From CAWBBA01 sp963729795 (GTDB taxonomy: Bacteria > Desulfobacterota > Desulfomonilia > Desulfomonilales > Desulfomonilaceae): a DNA stretch of 64,000 nt. The DNA is taken from assembly GCA_963729795.1 (NCBI GenBank), contig CAVSPC010000033.1, positions 16,889 to 80,888 on the forward strand. Reading direction: 5' to 3'. Of the stretch, positions 9,013-18,015 are shown in pieces. The position numbers and the translations under genes were made by a program. The stretch's first letter is position 1. Every line of letters begins with the position of its first letter. The notes under the pieces are model-generated. The model was not told the origin of the DNA. It did no database searches and saw nothing but the letters and a program-made list of their open reading frames with translations.

Positions 9013-9712
9013 TTACGTCTTGCGGCCGGAAGCAGTGCGGATGAGGTCTAGGAAGTTAACATAAACAGCTTGAGCATTGCGTTCCAGGTCGTTTCGGATT
9101 TCACTAAAACGATCCATCACATCCGATATTTTAACCTCTTGAGAGTCTCCGAACCAGTCAGAGAGGATTTGTTCAGTCACCTCGAGATGGAACTGCAGTC
9201 CGAGGGCGTTTCTGTAACGGAAAGCCTGGTGAGGGCAATCCGTGGAGGCCGCCAGCAAGATCCCGTTCCGCGGGAACTTGGAACATGTCTCCATGCCACT
9301 GGAGCACTTCCAGTGCGGCTGGAAGGCCTTTGAACATAGGATCTTCCTTGCCGCGGTCCGTCAGGGTCACCCGGCTCCACCCCACCTCCTTTTTGGGAGA
9401 CTTCGTCACAAGCGCGCCCGCGGCTTTTGCAATCATCTGGGCGCCAAGGCAGATTCCCAGCGCCGGCACCTCCGCTTCCATAGCCCGCTTAAGAAACGCG
9501 GTCTCCTCTTTGAGGAATGGGTATCGATCCTCCTCATAGACATTCATGGGGCCGCCCATGGAAATCACGGCATCAATTCCGCGGAAGTCCTGAGGAAGAC
9601 GATCCCCTGCATAAAAGCGGACCGTACGAGTTTCGGCTCCTGCCGACTCTAAAAAAGGACCCAGAGATCCGGGGCCCTCTGATTCAACATGCTCGATCAC
9701 AATTATTTTCAT
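9013..9712 (-). pseudogene. Class I glutamine amidotransferase (GMP-synthase-like), +1 frameshifted
   Basis: Two frames together encode one roughly 232-residue GATase1 protein. The first frame (9712 down to about 9260) holds the oxyanion region ISMGGPMNVYEED, the nucleophile LGICLGAQMIAKA and VLQWHGDMFQVP. The second (to 9013) holds CPHQAFRYRNALGLQFHLEVT, which supplies the catalytic His-Glu pair. The shift lies in the GAT CTT GCT context near 9258; dropping the G after CTT restores DLLAAS, as expected for the family. Uncorrected, the first frame reads on to 9173 and lacks the catalytic His/Glu. It starts 5 bp after nadE with a good AAGGGA site. Such proteins often act on small amines or unknown substrates; function is unassigned. 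Could be decay, a sequencing indel or recoding. Confidence 0.75.
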
Positions 9713-9717
9713 CTATG

Positions 9718-11427
9718 TCATCCCTTAATCTGATAATTAATATACCGATTGGTGATGGGCAAGCGCCTGTCCTTGCCAAAGGCCTTGGGAGTAATCTTAA
9801 TGCCGGGAGGGGCCTGGCGACGTTTGTATTCGTTCCTATCCACCATGCGCACCACATCTTTCACAATATTGGGATCAAAGCCCTCGATTTCACCAGCGGT
9901 CTTGTCTTCTTCCACGTAAGCACGGAGGATCGGGTCGAGAACAGCGTATGGTGGTAGAGAATCCTCGTCTTTCTGATCGGCCCTAAGCTCTGCAGAAGGA
10001 GCCCTCTCGATGACACTTCGCGGTATGACGTCTCTCCCGGCCTTCTCGTTTATGTGGTTGCTTAGCTCGTACACCACTGTCTTGGGAACATCTTTCAGCA
10101 TAGCAAACCCCCCGGCCATATCGCCGTAGAGAGTGCAATAGCCTACCGCGGTTTCACTCTTGTTTCCCGTGGTCAGGACTAACCAGCCGAACCTGTTTGA
10201 GAGCCCCATGAGAATATTCCCTCTGATGCGAGCCTGGAGATTTTCGATTTCAACTCCCGGTTCGCCTGTTCCAAAGGGCTTTTCCAAAGCCGTCAAATAT
10301 CCCTGAAGTATCTCGTTGATGGGGACGGAAATAAGTTCCATCTCGAGATTTTGGGCTAACGCCTGTGCGTCAGAAAGGGTTCCCTCGGAGGTGAATCGCG
10401 AAGGCATGGTAACCCCGATCACGTGCTCTCTACCCAGGGCCTGCACCGCTATCGCCGCGGTCAAGGCCGAATCTATGCCACCGCTAAGCCCTATGACGAC
10501 CTTGTCGAAATCGTTTTTGTGCACGTAGTCTCTCGTGCCCAGGACAAGGGCCTCATAAATCTCTTCGACCTTATCAAGCGGCGGAACAGTAGTCGGTGGC
10601 ATATATTGTCTCACAGGCAAGTTTTCTTCCTGTTTCAGGGCGACCATCGGCTCGATCAGGTTCCAGACTCGGCGGTGCTCTAAGGTTCCATCGATCTTAA
10701 AATCCGTAACCAACAGGTCTTCTTCGAAACGCCGGGCACTGGCTATGAGTTCACCGGTAGGACCAACTACCATGCTGCCGCCGTCAAAAATCAACTCGTC
10801 CTGGCCTCCCACCATGTTGTTGTAGAATACCGTAGTCTGGGTAGTCGTTGCAAAGCGGCTTACGATGTCCCTGCGTACATCGAACTTCCCGGCGAAGAAG
10901 GGGGAACCGGATATATTCAGCACAATGTCGGCTCCATTCTTCATGGCGCACATTTCCGTCACAGAGCCGGGAATCCAAATGTCTTCGCAAATGGTAACGG
11001 AAATCCTGCACCCGTGTATCTCGAAGACGAAGCAGCCCAGTCCCGGGAAAAAGTATCGCTTCTCGTCAAAAACGCCGTAATTAGGGAGTTCGATCTTGTA
11101 GTAAATTCCAAGGACGCTTGAATTGCCAAGCAGAGCCGCCGCATTGTAAACCCGCCCTTCTCGACCGTGCGCAAAACCTACCAGAACTGCCGTGTGGCGG
11201 CAGTGCTCCTTCAACTGTTCCAACGTTTCCCAATTGCTGCCGAGAAAGCGCCGTTTCATCAGCAGATCTTCCGGTGGATAGCCGCAGAGAGCCAACTCTG
11301 GAAAGGTAACAATATCTGCGGCAGCCTCTTCGGCCCGTCCGATCCACTGCACGATCTTGCCGACGTTCCCGTCGAAATCGCCTACTGTGGGGTTTATCTG
11401 CGCCTGAGCTATCCTTAACAGGTTCAT
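9718..11427 (-). CDS. nadE: Glutamine-dependent NAD+ synthetase
   Basis: Last step of NAD synthesis: amidates deamido-NAD with ammonia released from glutamine, in the cytosol. The N-terminal 270 residues are a nitrilase-fold glutaminase with Glu in TFPELALCGYPPEDL, Lys in YYKIELPNYGVFDE and the nucleophilic Cys in TICEDIW. The C-terminal 300 residues are the synthetase, with the ATP loop VIGLSGGIDSALTAAIA, TTGNKSE and DMAGGFAMLKDVPKT. At 569 residues it is full length for the two-domain enzyme. ATG 11427 is preceded by GGAG about 9 bases upstream. It heads a minus-strand unit with the broken amidotransferase and the membrane protein. Confidence 0.95.
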   Translation of the reverse strand: MNLLRIAQAQINPTVGDFDGNVGKIVQWIGRAEEAAADIVTFPELALCGYPPEDLLMKRRFLGSNWETLEQLKEHCRHTAVLVGFAHGREGRVYNAAALLGNSSVLGIYYKIELPNYGVFDEKRYFFPGLGCFVFEIHGCRISVTICEDIWIPGSVTEMCAMKNGADIVLNISGSPFFAGKFDVRRDIVSRFATTTQTTVFYNNMVGGQDELIFDGGSMVVGPTGELIASARRFEEDLLVTDFKIDGTLEHRRVWNLIEPMVALKQEENLPVRQYMPPTTVPPLDKVEEIYEALVLGTRDYVHKNDFDKVVIGLSGGIDSALTAAIAVQALGREHVIGVTMPSRFTSEGTLSDAQALAQNLEMELISVPINEILQGYLTALEKPFGTGEPGVEIENLQARIRGNILMGLSNRFGWLVLTTGNKSETAVGYCTLYGDMAGGFAMLKDVPKTVVYELSNHINEKAGRDVIPRSVIERAPSAELRADQKDEDSLPPYAVLDPILRAYVEEDKTAGEIEGFDPNIVKDVVRMVDRNEYKRRQAPPGIKITPKAFGKDRRLPITNRYINYQIKG

Positions 11428-11493
11428 CTCACATCACTCCGCAAAAAATACCCCCTAAGTATAGACCATTATCCCTGTATGAAAAGTTTCTCA

Positions 11494-11534
11494 AAGTTAA
11501 ATGACCCCCAGCAAAGCCGGAGGTCATTTAACTT
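11494..11534 (-). terminator. Hairpin downstream of glnA
   Basis: A perfect 13-bp inverted repeat, AAGTTAAATGACC (11494-11506) against GGTCATTTAACTT (11522-11534), with a 15-base loop. It begins 28 bp past the glnA stop and lies before nadE. On the minus strand the right arm ends in T-rich sequence, so it probably terminates the amtB-glnB-glnA transcript. The arms are nearly symmetrical and AT-rich rather than GC-rich, so the call is moderate. Confidence 0.55.
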
Positions 11535-11562
11535 GTTCGTCCATCATGAGCCTGTGTAGGGC

Positions 11563-12975
11563 TCAAATATCAAAGTAAAGAGCGAACTCATAAGGATGAG
11601 GTCTCATGCGTATGGGGTTCAGCTCGGCATTGGTCTTGTAGTCAATCCACATATCAATGGCATCCTGAGTGAAGACATCACCTTTGAGCAGGAAGTCGTG
11701 ATCGGCCTCAAGAGCCTTCAACGCGTCTCCCAAGCTGCCGGGAGTAGAAGGTACACTCTTCAACTCTTCCGGAGAAAGAGCGTAAATATCCTTGTCCAGA
11801 GGCTCACCAGGATCCATCTTGTTTTCGATGCCATCCAGTGCAGCCATCAATATGGCGCTGAAAGCCAAGTAGCCATTGCAAGACGGGTCAGGGGTTCGGT
11901 ACTCAATGCGTTTGGTCTTGGGGGACGGGCTGTACATCGGGATGCGGCAGCAGGCGGACCGGTTTCTTGAAGAATACGCCAGGTTCACAGGCGCTTCGAA
12001 GCCGGGCACCAGCCTCTTGTATGAATTCGTGGTGGGATTGCAGATCCCGCATAGCGCAGGTGCGTGCTTTAATATACCGCCTATAGCCCACAGGCATTCC
12101 TGAGACACTCCGGCATACTTGTCGCCTGCAAACAGATTCGTTCCACCTTTCCAAATGCTTATATGGGTGTGCATGCCCGATCCGTTGTCCTCGAACAGAG
12201 GCTTGGGCATGAAGGTCACGGTTTTGCAATGGTGTTTTGCCACGTTCTTGAGGACGTATTTGAACCACATGAGCTGGTCGCCCATCTTTACCAGAGGGGA
12301 AAACCTCATGTCGATTTCCCCTTGCCCAGCGGTGGCCACTTCATGGTGTTGGGCCTCGATGCTTATTCCCAGGTTTTCCAGAATCAGCACCATCTCGGTT
12401 CGGATATCCTGCTGAGAATCAGTGGGAGAGACAGGAAAATAGCCTTCCTTATGTCGAGGCTTGTACCCCAGGTTAGGATTCTCCTCGCGGCCCGTATTCC
12501 ACCAGCCTTCGACAGAATCCACTTCGTGGAAGCCGTGGTTAGAGCCAAAGCTGTAACGCACGTCGTCAAAAATAAAGAATTCCGCCTCCGGCCCGAAGTA
12601 GGCCGTGTCGCCGACCTTTGTATATTTGAGGTACGCTTCGGCTTTGTGAGCGATGTTGCGCGGGTCTCTCGTGTACCGCTCCTTGGTGACCGGGTCTACT
12701 ATATTGCAGATCAGTGAAAGAGTCGGATGCTGCATGAATGGATCCATCACAGCCGTATTGGGGTCGGGAATAACCAACATGTCGGAAGCGTGAATAGGCT
12801 GCCAGCCTCGTATGGATGACCCGTCAAACCCGAATCCGGCTTCGAAGGAATCCTCTTCAAGCTCGTGAATCGGCACGCTGAAGTGCTGCCACATGCCGGG
12901 AAAATCCATGAACTTGAGGTCCACCATTACTGCTTTGTTCTCTTTGGCGAACTCGATTACCTGCTTTGGCTCCAT
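11563..12975 (-). CDS. glnA: Type I glutamine synthetase
   Basis: Makes glutamine from glutamate, ammonia and ATP; the central ammonia-assimilation enzyme, a cytosolic dodecamer. Visible are the beta-grasp N-terminus with MVDLKFMDFPGMWQHFSVP, the DGSSIRGW signature, the catalytic KPLFEDNGSGMHTHISIW segment and NLAYSSRNRSACCRIP. The C-terminal DIYALSPEE places a tyrosine at the adenylylation position of beta-type enzymes, so covalent control by GlnE is possible. At 470 residues it is full length. ATG 12975 has a GGAG site. It is the last gene of amtB-glnB-glnA on the minus strand, 141 bp after glnB; I saw no separate -24/-12 promoter in that gap. Confidence 0.97.
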   Translation of the reverse strand: MEPKQVIEFAKENKAVMVDLKFMDFPGMWQHFSVPIHELEEDSFEAGFGFDGSSIRGWQPIHASDMLVIPDPNTAVMDPFMQHPTLSLICNIVDPVTKERYTRDPRNIAHKAEAYLKYTKVGDTAYFGPEAEFFIFDDVRYSFGSNHGFHEVDSVEGWWNTGREENPNLGYKPRHKEGYFPVSPTDSQQDIRTEMVLILENLGISIEAQHHEVATAGQGEIDMRFSPLVKMGDQLMWFKYVLKNVAKHHCKTVTFMPKPLFEDNGSGMHTHISIWKGGTNLFAGDKYAGVSQECLWAIGGILKHAPALCGICNPTTNSYKRLVPGFEAPVNLAYSSRNRSACCRIPMYSPSPKTKRIEYRTPDPSCNGYLAFSAILMAALDGIENKMDPGEPLDKDIYALSPEELKSVPSTPGSLGDALKALEADHDFLLKGDVFTQDAIDMWIDYKTNAELNPIRMRPHPYEFALYFDI

Positions 12976-13116
12976 GCCTTACTCCTTTTGCATAAACGTT
13001 TTATTTCCAGGTCCTTGCATATCGGGACCTGTGTCGAACTCGCGGGAATTTCGGTGACAATTTCCAGTTGCTGTTCCGGACAGAGCGTTATGCCCTCACC
13101 CAAACCCGATCCTGCT

Positions 13117-13455
13117 TCAGAGTGCGTCCTCGTCCCGTTCGCCGGTTCTGATGCGCACGACGGTTTCAACGGGTATCACAAAGATCTTGCCGTCGCCGAT
13201 GCTGCCCGTGCGCGCAGCAGCGATCACTTTCTCGATCACTTGATCCACAAGTTCGGTCCGCACGACCATCTCGATTTTGATTTTCGGGAGAAAATCCACC
13301 AGGTATTCCGCTCCCCGGTAGATCTCTTTGTGCCCCTTTTGGCGCCCGAAACCTTTAACTTCTGTGACAGTCATACCTTGAACGCCCAGAGAACTGACGG
13401 CTTCCTTCACATCGTCAAGTTTGAAGGGCTTTATAATAACTTCTATTTTTTTCAT
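13117..13455 (-). CDS. glnB: Nitrogen regulatory protein P-II (first copy)
   Basis: Trimeric cytosolic signal protein that senses 2-oxoglutarate, ATP/ADP and glutamine status, and docks on AmtB. The 112-residue sequence carries KPFKLDDVKEA, the T-loop GRQKGHKEIYRGAEYLVDF with Tyr51 (uridylylation site in enterics), and the B- and C-loop signatures TGSIGDGKIFV and VRIRTGERDEDAL. It sits between amtB (56 bp upstream) and glnA, so this pair is both transporter gate and glutamine-synthetase partner. The three P-II copies in the window differ mainly at residues 65-75 and the C-terminus. Confidence 0.96.
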   Translation of the reverse strand: MKKIEVIIKPFKLDDVKEAVSSLGVQGMTVTEVKGFGRQKGHKEIYRGAEYLVDFLPKIKIEMVVRTELVDQVIEKVIAAARTGSIGDGKIFVIPVETVVRIRTGERDEDAL

Positions 13456-13511
13456 CCGTGCCCCCTGTTCGAATTTCCCGGCCAGAGCCGGGGCCGAGCT
13501 TACGCGGCGTC

Positions 13512-14723
13512 TCAGAAGTTGTATCCGACCTCGCCGTGGGCCGAGGTGTCCACTCCTGCTTCTTCGTGCTCTTCAGTGACTCTCAGGCCCATTACAGCCT
13601 TAACGAGGAAGAGTATAACCAGCGTTACGACAAAACAATAGGCAATTGTTGCAAGCACCCCGATCAACTGAATGCCGAGTTGCGAAGGATTGCCGTAGAA
13701 TAACCCGTTGGCCCCGGATTCGTTGATGAGTTTCGTCGCGAAGAGACCGGTCGCGATGGTTCCCCAGACTCCACCGACCCCGTGAATGCCCACAACGTCC
13801 AGTGAATCGTCGTAGCCCAGTCGATCCTTAGCAAGGACGGCCCCGTAACAGATGACTCCTGCCACTCCTCCGATTATCAGCGCGGCCCAAGGCTCGACAA
13901 ATCCGCAAGCCGGCGTAACCGACCCGAGTCCCGCCACCGCACCCGATGCTATCCCCAGCGTGGTGGGCTTCGCCCTCAGTATCCATTCGGCGAAAACCCA
14001 TGTGAGCGCGCCCATTGCCGCGGCCGTGTTGGTTGCCAGAAAAGCACTAGCCGCTACACCATCCGCAGCCAGCCGGCTACCGGCATTGAATCCGAACCAT
14101 CCGAACCAGAGCAGACCTACGCCCAGAAGCGTGAGTGTAAGATTGTGTGGAATGAAAGCCCTGGTCCCGTATCCTTTACGTTTGCCCACGACTATCGCAG
14201 CCACCAGTGAAGCAACACCGCAGTTGAGATGCACCACCAGTCCGCCGGCAAAATCCATACAGCCCAGCTTGCAGAGCCACCCGCCACCCCAAACCCAGTG
14301 GCAAATGGGCGAGTAAACGAATGTTAACCACAATACTGTGAAAACGACGAACGAACTGAATTTCATCCTTTCGGCAAAGGCCCCGGAAATGAGCGCCGGA
14401 GTGATGATTGCGAACATACCCTGAAACGTTAAGAAGACGCTGTGAGGGATGGTCAATCCATCTTTAACGGCTGCCCCAACTCCAAAACCCATGAAATACT
14501 TTAAGCCGCCTATGAAACCGCCGATATCCGGCCCGAAAGAGAGGCTGTATCCATATACCAGCCAGATTACCGATGCCAGCCCCATCAAAAAGAAGCTGTG
14601 CATCATGGTTGAAAGAACATTTTTGGAACTCGTCAACCCTCCGTAGAAAATGGCAAGACCCGGCGTCATGACGAGCACAAGTGCCGAGCATACCATAACA
14701 AAGGCCGTATCAGCACCATTCAT
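13512..14723 (-). CDS. amtB: Ammonium transporter (first copy)
   Basis: Trimeric inner-membrane ammonium channel of the Amt/Rh family, with about 11 helices over 403 residues. Pore signatures are VVHLNCGVASL and VVGIHGVGGVWGT, holding the twin pore histidines, CHWVWGGGW with the recruiting-site tryptophan, and the C-terminal LRVTEEHEEAGVDTSAHGE tail that contacts P-II. The frame is open to 14852, but ATG 14723 has an ideal GGAGGAG site 8 bases upstream and matches the mature-like Amt N-terminus MNGADTAF. It is first of amtB-glnB-glnA, driven by the -24/-12 promoter at 14848-14863. Confidence 0.95.
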   Translation of the reverse strand: MNGADTAFVMVCSALVLVMTPGLAIFYGGLTSSKNVLSTMMHSFFLMGLASVIWLVYGYSLSFGPDIGGFIGGLKYFMGFGVGAAVKDGLTIPHSVFLTFQGMFAIITPALISGAFAERMKFSSFVVFTVLWLTFVYSPICHWVWGGGWLCKLGCMDFAGGLVVHLNCGVASLVAAIVVGKRKGYGTRAFIPHNLTLTLLGVGLLWFGWFGFNAGSRLAADGVAASAFLATNTAAAMGALTWVFAEWILRAKPTTLGIASGAVAGLGSVTPACGFVEPWAALIIGGVAGVICYGAVLAKDRLGYDDSLDVVGIHGVGGVWGTIATGLFATKLINESGANGLFYGNPSQLGIQLIGVLATIAYCFVVTLVILFLVKAVMGLRVTEEHEEAGVDTSAHGEVGYNF

Positions 14724-14847
14724 TCTTGTAACTCCTCCGCAAAGCTGTATGGTCTGGACCCGTCTGGCGCCAGGCCGACTGTGGTTCATGCGTGTTTCCG
14801 GAGTAAGTTCCGGAGTCTGAACGCACCTCCACGGTCGTGCCGATGGC

Positions 14848-14863
14848 AGCAATCAGCGTGCCA
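14848..14863 (-). promoter_or_regulatory. Sigma-54 (-24/-12) promoter of amtB1-glnB1-glnA
   Basis: Minus-strand sequence TGGCAC-gctga-TTGCT is a perfect match to the RpoN consensus TGGCAC-N5-TTGCW. It lies about 125 bp upstream of the amtB start and downstream of a TAC-N6-GTA pair. Confidence 0.9.
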
Positions 14864-14917
14864 CAACGGACAGCAAGGAGGAATATGAATGTAGGATACT
14901 GATATAACGCTATTATT

Positions 14918-14950
14918 CCGGCAGCAACAGAGGCTTCCCTCTGTTGCCGG
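14918..14950. other. Hairpin between activator sites and promoter of amtB1
   Basis: Inverted repeat with an 8-bp perfect core CAACAGAG/CTCTGTTG, a 6-base loop and further CCGG/CCGG pairing outside. It lies between the -24/-12 promoter and the palindrome pair. It could end read-through from glnB2 or simply be secondary structure; it has no T-tract, and the related copy at 17.5 kb does not conserve it. Confidence 0.35.
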
Positions 14951-14962
14951 AGCCAAGAATTA

Positions 14963-15007
14963 GTACCCTAACGTACTATTTTGTAACTAAAAACTACTTT
15001 CATGTAG
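14963..15007. promoter_or_regulatory. Pair of TAC-N6-GTA palindromes upstream of amtB1
   Basis: Two palindromes, GTAC-cctaac-GTAC (14963-14976, extended TAGTAC/GTACTA) and CTAC-tttcat-GTAG (14994-15007). Their centres are 31 bp apart and the proximal centre is 106.5 bp from the outer edge of the -24 box. They are proposed upstream activating sequences for the sigma-54 activator at 20.9-22.5 kb; binding is inferred, not shown. Confidence 0.65.
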
Positions 15008-15121
15008 GAACCATGCACCCCAGGACTTTCCGCGAATCAGGAATGCTTGCGATTGGTTCCGCGCTTAGCTTTTGCAACACCTCCAAGAATCTGGTCGCTT
15101 CTTTGCTTTTAATCCAGTCCT

Positions 15122-15211
15122 TTCTTGCCGGAGCCGAGGCAAGAAGTGCCTGTTTTCAGGACTCCACTTCTGCCCTGTTTTTGACTTACGGTGGCGCCAT
15201 TAACAGGCACT
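15122..15211. repeat. Nested inverted repeats in the amtB1-glnB2 gap
   Basis: An 8-bp perfect hairpin TTCTTGCC/GGCAAGAA (15122-15129 and 15138-15145, 8-base loop) overlaps a wider inverted repeat AGTGCCTGTT (15145-15154) against AACAGGCACT (15202-15211). They lie 160-250 bp downstream of glnB2 on its strand and may end its transcript. The rest of 14724-15370 outside the listed sites shows no gene. Confidence 0.4.
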
Positions 15212-15370
15212 CTTTTTCGTAATTCGATGCAGGCGCAGCACGCTGCGCCCGTTTACCTCGATACGAGTGCTGCATGTCGTGCACATACCCGGACTAACCA
15301 GTTGTTTCAGTCCGGCTCACGATGGCGTCCCGAAAGTGCAGTCGGGACCGCTACAGTCGACGCTGATCTC

Positions 15371-15709
15371 CTATATGGCATCAGTGTCTTTCTCGCCTGT
15401 CCTTATTCGCACTACTGTCTCAACAGGATGTACAAAGATCTTGCCGTCTCCGATTGTGCCGGTACGAGCCGCGAAGACAATTTTTTCAATGACCTGGTCC
15501 ACAATTGCTGCCGCAACGACTGTCTCGATCTTGATTTTGGGGAGAAAATCGACCAGGTATTCAGCGCCCCGGTAAATCTCTTTGTGACCTTTCTGCCGTC
15601 CGAATCCTTTCACTTCGGTAACGGTCATTCCCTGCACACCGACCGAACTCAGGGCCTCTTTCACGTCATCCAACTTGAAAGGTTTTATGATAGCCTCAAC
15701 TTTTTTCAT
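15371..15709 (-). CDS. Nitrogen regulatory protein P-II (second copy, GlnK-like by context)
   Basis: 112-residue P-II protein with T-loop GHKEIYRGAEYLVDF (Tyr51 kept), TGTIGDGKIFV and a VRIRTGEKDTDAI end. The open frame begins at 15742, but ATG 15709 gives the standard MKKVEAIIKPFKLDDVKEA N-terminus. It directly follows amtB2 (82 bp), the usual glnK-amtB linkage, so it probably gates that transporter. Residues VVAAAIVDQ after the T-loop separate it and the third copy from the glnA-linked copy. Confidence 0.95.
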   Translation of the reverse strand: MKKVEAIIKPFKLDDVKEALSSVGVQGMTVTEVKGFGRQKGHKEIYRGAEYLVDFLPKIKIETVVAAAIVDQVIEKIVFAARTGTIGDGKIFVHPVETVVRIRTGEKDTDAI

Positions 15710-15791
15710 TATCGTCCCCTTTTGCCCTATCCTCCAATTCAATCCCCTACGCGGGCGGACCTGCAGAATAGGGGCGCGCTCAAAGGATTGA

Positions 15792-17009
15792 TCACAGGTT
15801 ATATCCAGCCTCTCCGTGAGTTGCCAAGTCTACACCGGCTACCTCTTCCTCGTCGGTAACACGCAATCCCACTATGGCTTTAACGATGTAAAGAATGATC
15901 AGGGTTACGACAAAGGAGTATATGATTGTAGCCAGCACCGCCACTATCTGCGTCCAGAGTTGACCGGGATTACCAAAGAATAGACCGTTGGCCGCTCCCG
16001 AGTTTATGGCCTTGGAAGCGAACAGGCCGGTCGCAATCGCGCCCCAGGCCCCTCCCACGCCGTGTACGCCGACAACGTCCAGAGAGTCGTCATAACCAAG
16101 CCCTGCTTTGGCGAGCACCGCGAGATAACACACCACTCCGGCCACGGCACCTAGAATGACTGCGGACACGGGCCCGACATAACCCGAAGCAGGAGTGATC
16201 GCCACGAGACCCGCCACAGCGCCGGAAGCGATGCCCAGTGTTGTCGGTTTCCCTTTAATAATCCATTCGGCGAAAACCCAGGACAAAGCGGCAGCGGCAG
16301 TAGCCATGTGGGTTGCCACAAAGGCCATCGAAGCGCCGGCATCGGCTTTAAGAGCACTTCCTGCGTTGAAACCGAACCAGCCGAACCAAAGTAGACCAGC
16401 GCCCAGCAGAGTGAGGGTCAGGTTGTGCGGCATCATGGCGGCCGTGCCGTAGCCCTTCCGTTTCCCGATGACGAGAGCGCATGCCAAGGCGGCTACACCC
16501 GCGTTGATGTGAACGACGGTTCCACCCGCGAAATCCAAGGCGCCCATCTTCGAGAGCCATCCGCCCGGACCCCAAACCCAGTGAGCAACAGGGCAATATA
16601 CAAAGGTCATCCAGAGAAACATGAAGATGATAAACGCACTGAACTTCATTCGTTCCGCAAATGCTCCAGAGATGAGTGCCGGGGTTATGACGGCAAACAT
16701 GCACTGAAAAATCATGAAGGTTGATCCGGGAATGGTCTGGTCCGGCCACACATCCGCTCCAACTCCTTCCAGAGCGAAGTGTTTCAAATTTCCGATGAGG
16801 CCGCCAAGGGCGTCAGGACCGAAGGCCAGGCTGAACCCGTAGAACAGCCAGATAATGGATGCCAGCCCCATTAGGAAGAAGCTATGCATCATGGTTGAAA
16901 GGACGTTCTTCGATCGGGTCATGCCTCCATAGAACATGGCGAGACCCGGCGTCATCAATAGGACCAATGCCGACGAAGCCAAAACCCATGCGTTGTCCGC
17001 AGCATTCAT
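15792..17009 (-). CDS. amtB: Ammonium transporter (second copy)
   Basis: Amt-family inner-membrane channel of 405 residues, close paralog of the first copy (shared MMHSFFLMGLAS, AFAERMKFS, LLWFGWFGFNAGS). Pore histidines lie in VVHINAGVAAL and VVGVHGVGGAWGA, the recruitment Trp in AHWVWGPGGW, and the P-II contact tail LRVTDEEEVAGVDLATHGE. It is first gene of an amtB-glnB pair with its own -24/-12 promoter at 17147-17162. Similarity to copy one in coding, spacing and upstream sites points to tandem duplication of a whole promoter-amtB-glnB unit. Confidence 0.95.
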   Translation of the reverse strand: MNAADNAWVLASSALVLLMTPGLAMFYGGMTRSKNVLSTMMHSFFLMGLASIIWLFYGFSLAFGPDALGGLIGNLKHFALEGVGADVWPDQTIPGSTFMIFQCMFAVITPALISGAFAERMKFSAFIIFMFLWMTFVYCPVAHWVWGPGGWLSKMGALDFAGGTVVHINAGVAALACALVIGKRKGYGTAAMMPHNLTLTLLGAGLLWFGWFGFNAGSALKADAGASMAFVATHMATAAAALSWVFAEWIIKGKPTTLGIASGAVAGLVAITPASGYVGPVSAVILGAVAGVVCYLAVLAKAGLGYDDSLDVVGVHGVGGAWGAIATGLFASKAINSGAANGLFFGNPGQLWTQIVAVLATIIYSFVVTLIILYIVKAIVGLRVTDEEEVAGVDLATHGEAGYNL

Positions 17010-17146
17010 TTTTGCAACCTCTCTGAGGATGCGTCTGTTCGGGCCCGTAGCTTGCCGGCTCTTAGCTCGTAACCAATCTGCGCACCCTGTATCGTATGGC
17101 AGTCATGGCCGCCGCACAAACGGCGGCACCGATTCGCGTGGAGATT

Positions 17147-17162
17147 TGCAATCGGAATGCCA
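17147..17162 (-). promoter_or_regulatory. Sigma-54 (-24/-12) promoter of amtB2-glnB2
   Basis: Minus-strand TGGCAT-tccga-TTGCA keeps the essential GG and GC of the RpoN consensus with one -24 mismatch. It lies about 140 bp upstream of amtB2. Confidence 0.82.
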
Positions 17163-17262
17163 GAACGAGAAGGAGCCATGTTGAATAGACCTAAGCCATT
17201 GGATTGACACCAGATGTCCTTCGCATGGGAAAAGCACATTTCAGGATTATGAGCAACTAATC

Positions 17263-17306
17263 GTACGTCTCTGTACCTTTAGCTCTAGCGTGTTACCCGG
17301 CCGTAC
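17263..17306. promoter_or_regulatory. Pair of TAC-N6-GTA palindromes upstream of amtB2
   Basis: GTAC-gtctct-GTAC (17263-17276) and TTAC-ccggcc-GTAC (17293-17306). Centres are 30 bp apart; the proximal centre is 107.5 bp from the -24 outer edge, the same geometry as at the other two amtB promoters. Confidence 0.62.
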
Positions 17307-17464
17307 GAAGACCCTTCGCATCCGCCTCAAATGTTTGTGTCCGTATCCTCACGATTCTTTATAAGATTCTCAGCCCTCGGTCCGTCTTGGTCCGACTATC
17401 GCTGTTGAGTCGGTTCGGCAGCGTAACAACCTCTGCAAGGAACTATTATAATCCTTCCGATCAA

Positions 17465-17630
17465 GGCAATCAGGGCGTGGGAACTTACAACTAGCGGCAA
17501 CTCACTTCTAGTATACTGATATATCGCTACTACTAACGTACCTGAAGCGGCCAGCATTCGTTGACGCTGTCGCCGCAAAGAATTAGTACAACGGTGTACG
17601 ATTCTGAAACAAAAAGGTACTTTCCCGTAG
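17465..17630 (-). promoter_or_regulatory. Decayed second copy of the amtB1 control region
   Basis: This block is colinear with 14848-15007. It keeps GCAATCAG (the -12 half), ATACTGATATA exactly 47 bp further on in both copies, GTAC-aacggt-GTAC (17586-17599) and GTAC-tttccc-GTAG (17617-17630), the last two again 31 bp apart. The -24 hexamer has become CCACGC, losing the essential GG, so it is probably no longer a promoter. It lies about 300 bp behind the working amtB2 promoter and is best read as a relic of unit duplication. Confidence 0.55.
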
Positions 17631-17897
17631 GAACCATCTCAAAGACTTTTGTTGATCGACCGGCCTTGAGTTGGCTCCCTGTGCCCCTCTTATAGCGAGC
17701 TGCGTTCGATTTTCCCCCTTTTCCCGAATTTGGCACGTTCGCGGCATGCGGTACATCTTCTAATGACATGACACTTCATGCACGGTGGCCACGTACTCGA
17801 TTTCCCAAATATGGTGACTTGTACCGGGCGATGTTACCTGTCCTTAGCCCACATCCGCATCCATCCCTCGGACTCCGATCAGGTGACCCGTCTCGGT

Positions 17898-17913
17898 GCC
17901 CGCGTACGCGGGC
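17898..17913. repeat. 16-bp perfect GC palindrome downstream of glnB3
   Basis: GCCCGCGTACGCGGGC is a perfect palindrome about 100 bp past the glnB3 stop on its strand. It may act as a transcript 3' hairpin or be a REP-like dispersed element; no T-tract follows. Apart from this and the listed control sites, 17010-18015 shows no gene. Confidence 0.4.
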
Positions 17914-18015
17914 ATCAAGACACTTAGGTGCCGGTCTGAAACACAGTCCTACCGGAAAGGCCGCTTTACTTGCGCGAAAGCGCACCCGTACGAGAGCGGT
18001 TTTCGGTGCAGTTGT

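Noticed and set aside
12976..13116. Separate sigma-54 promoter for glnA
   Set aside because: TTGCA-like pieces occur, but none has a GG-N10-GC spacing on the right strand.
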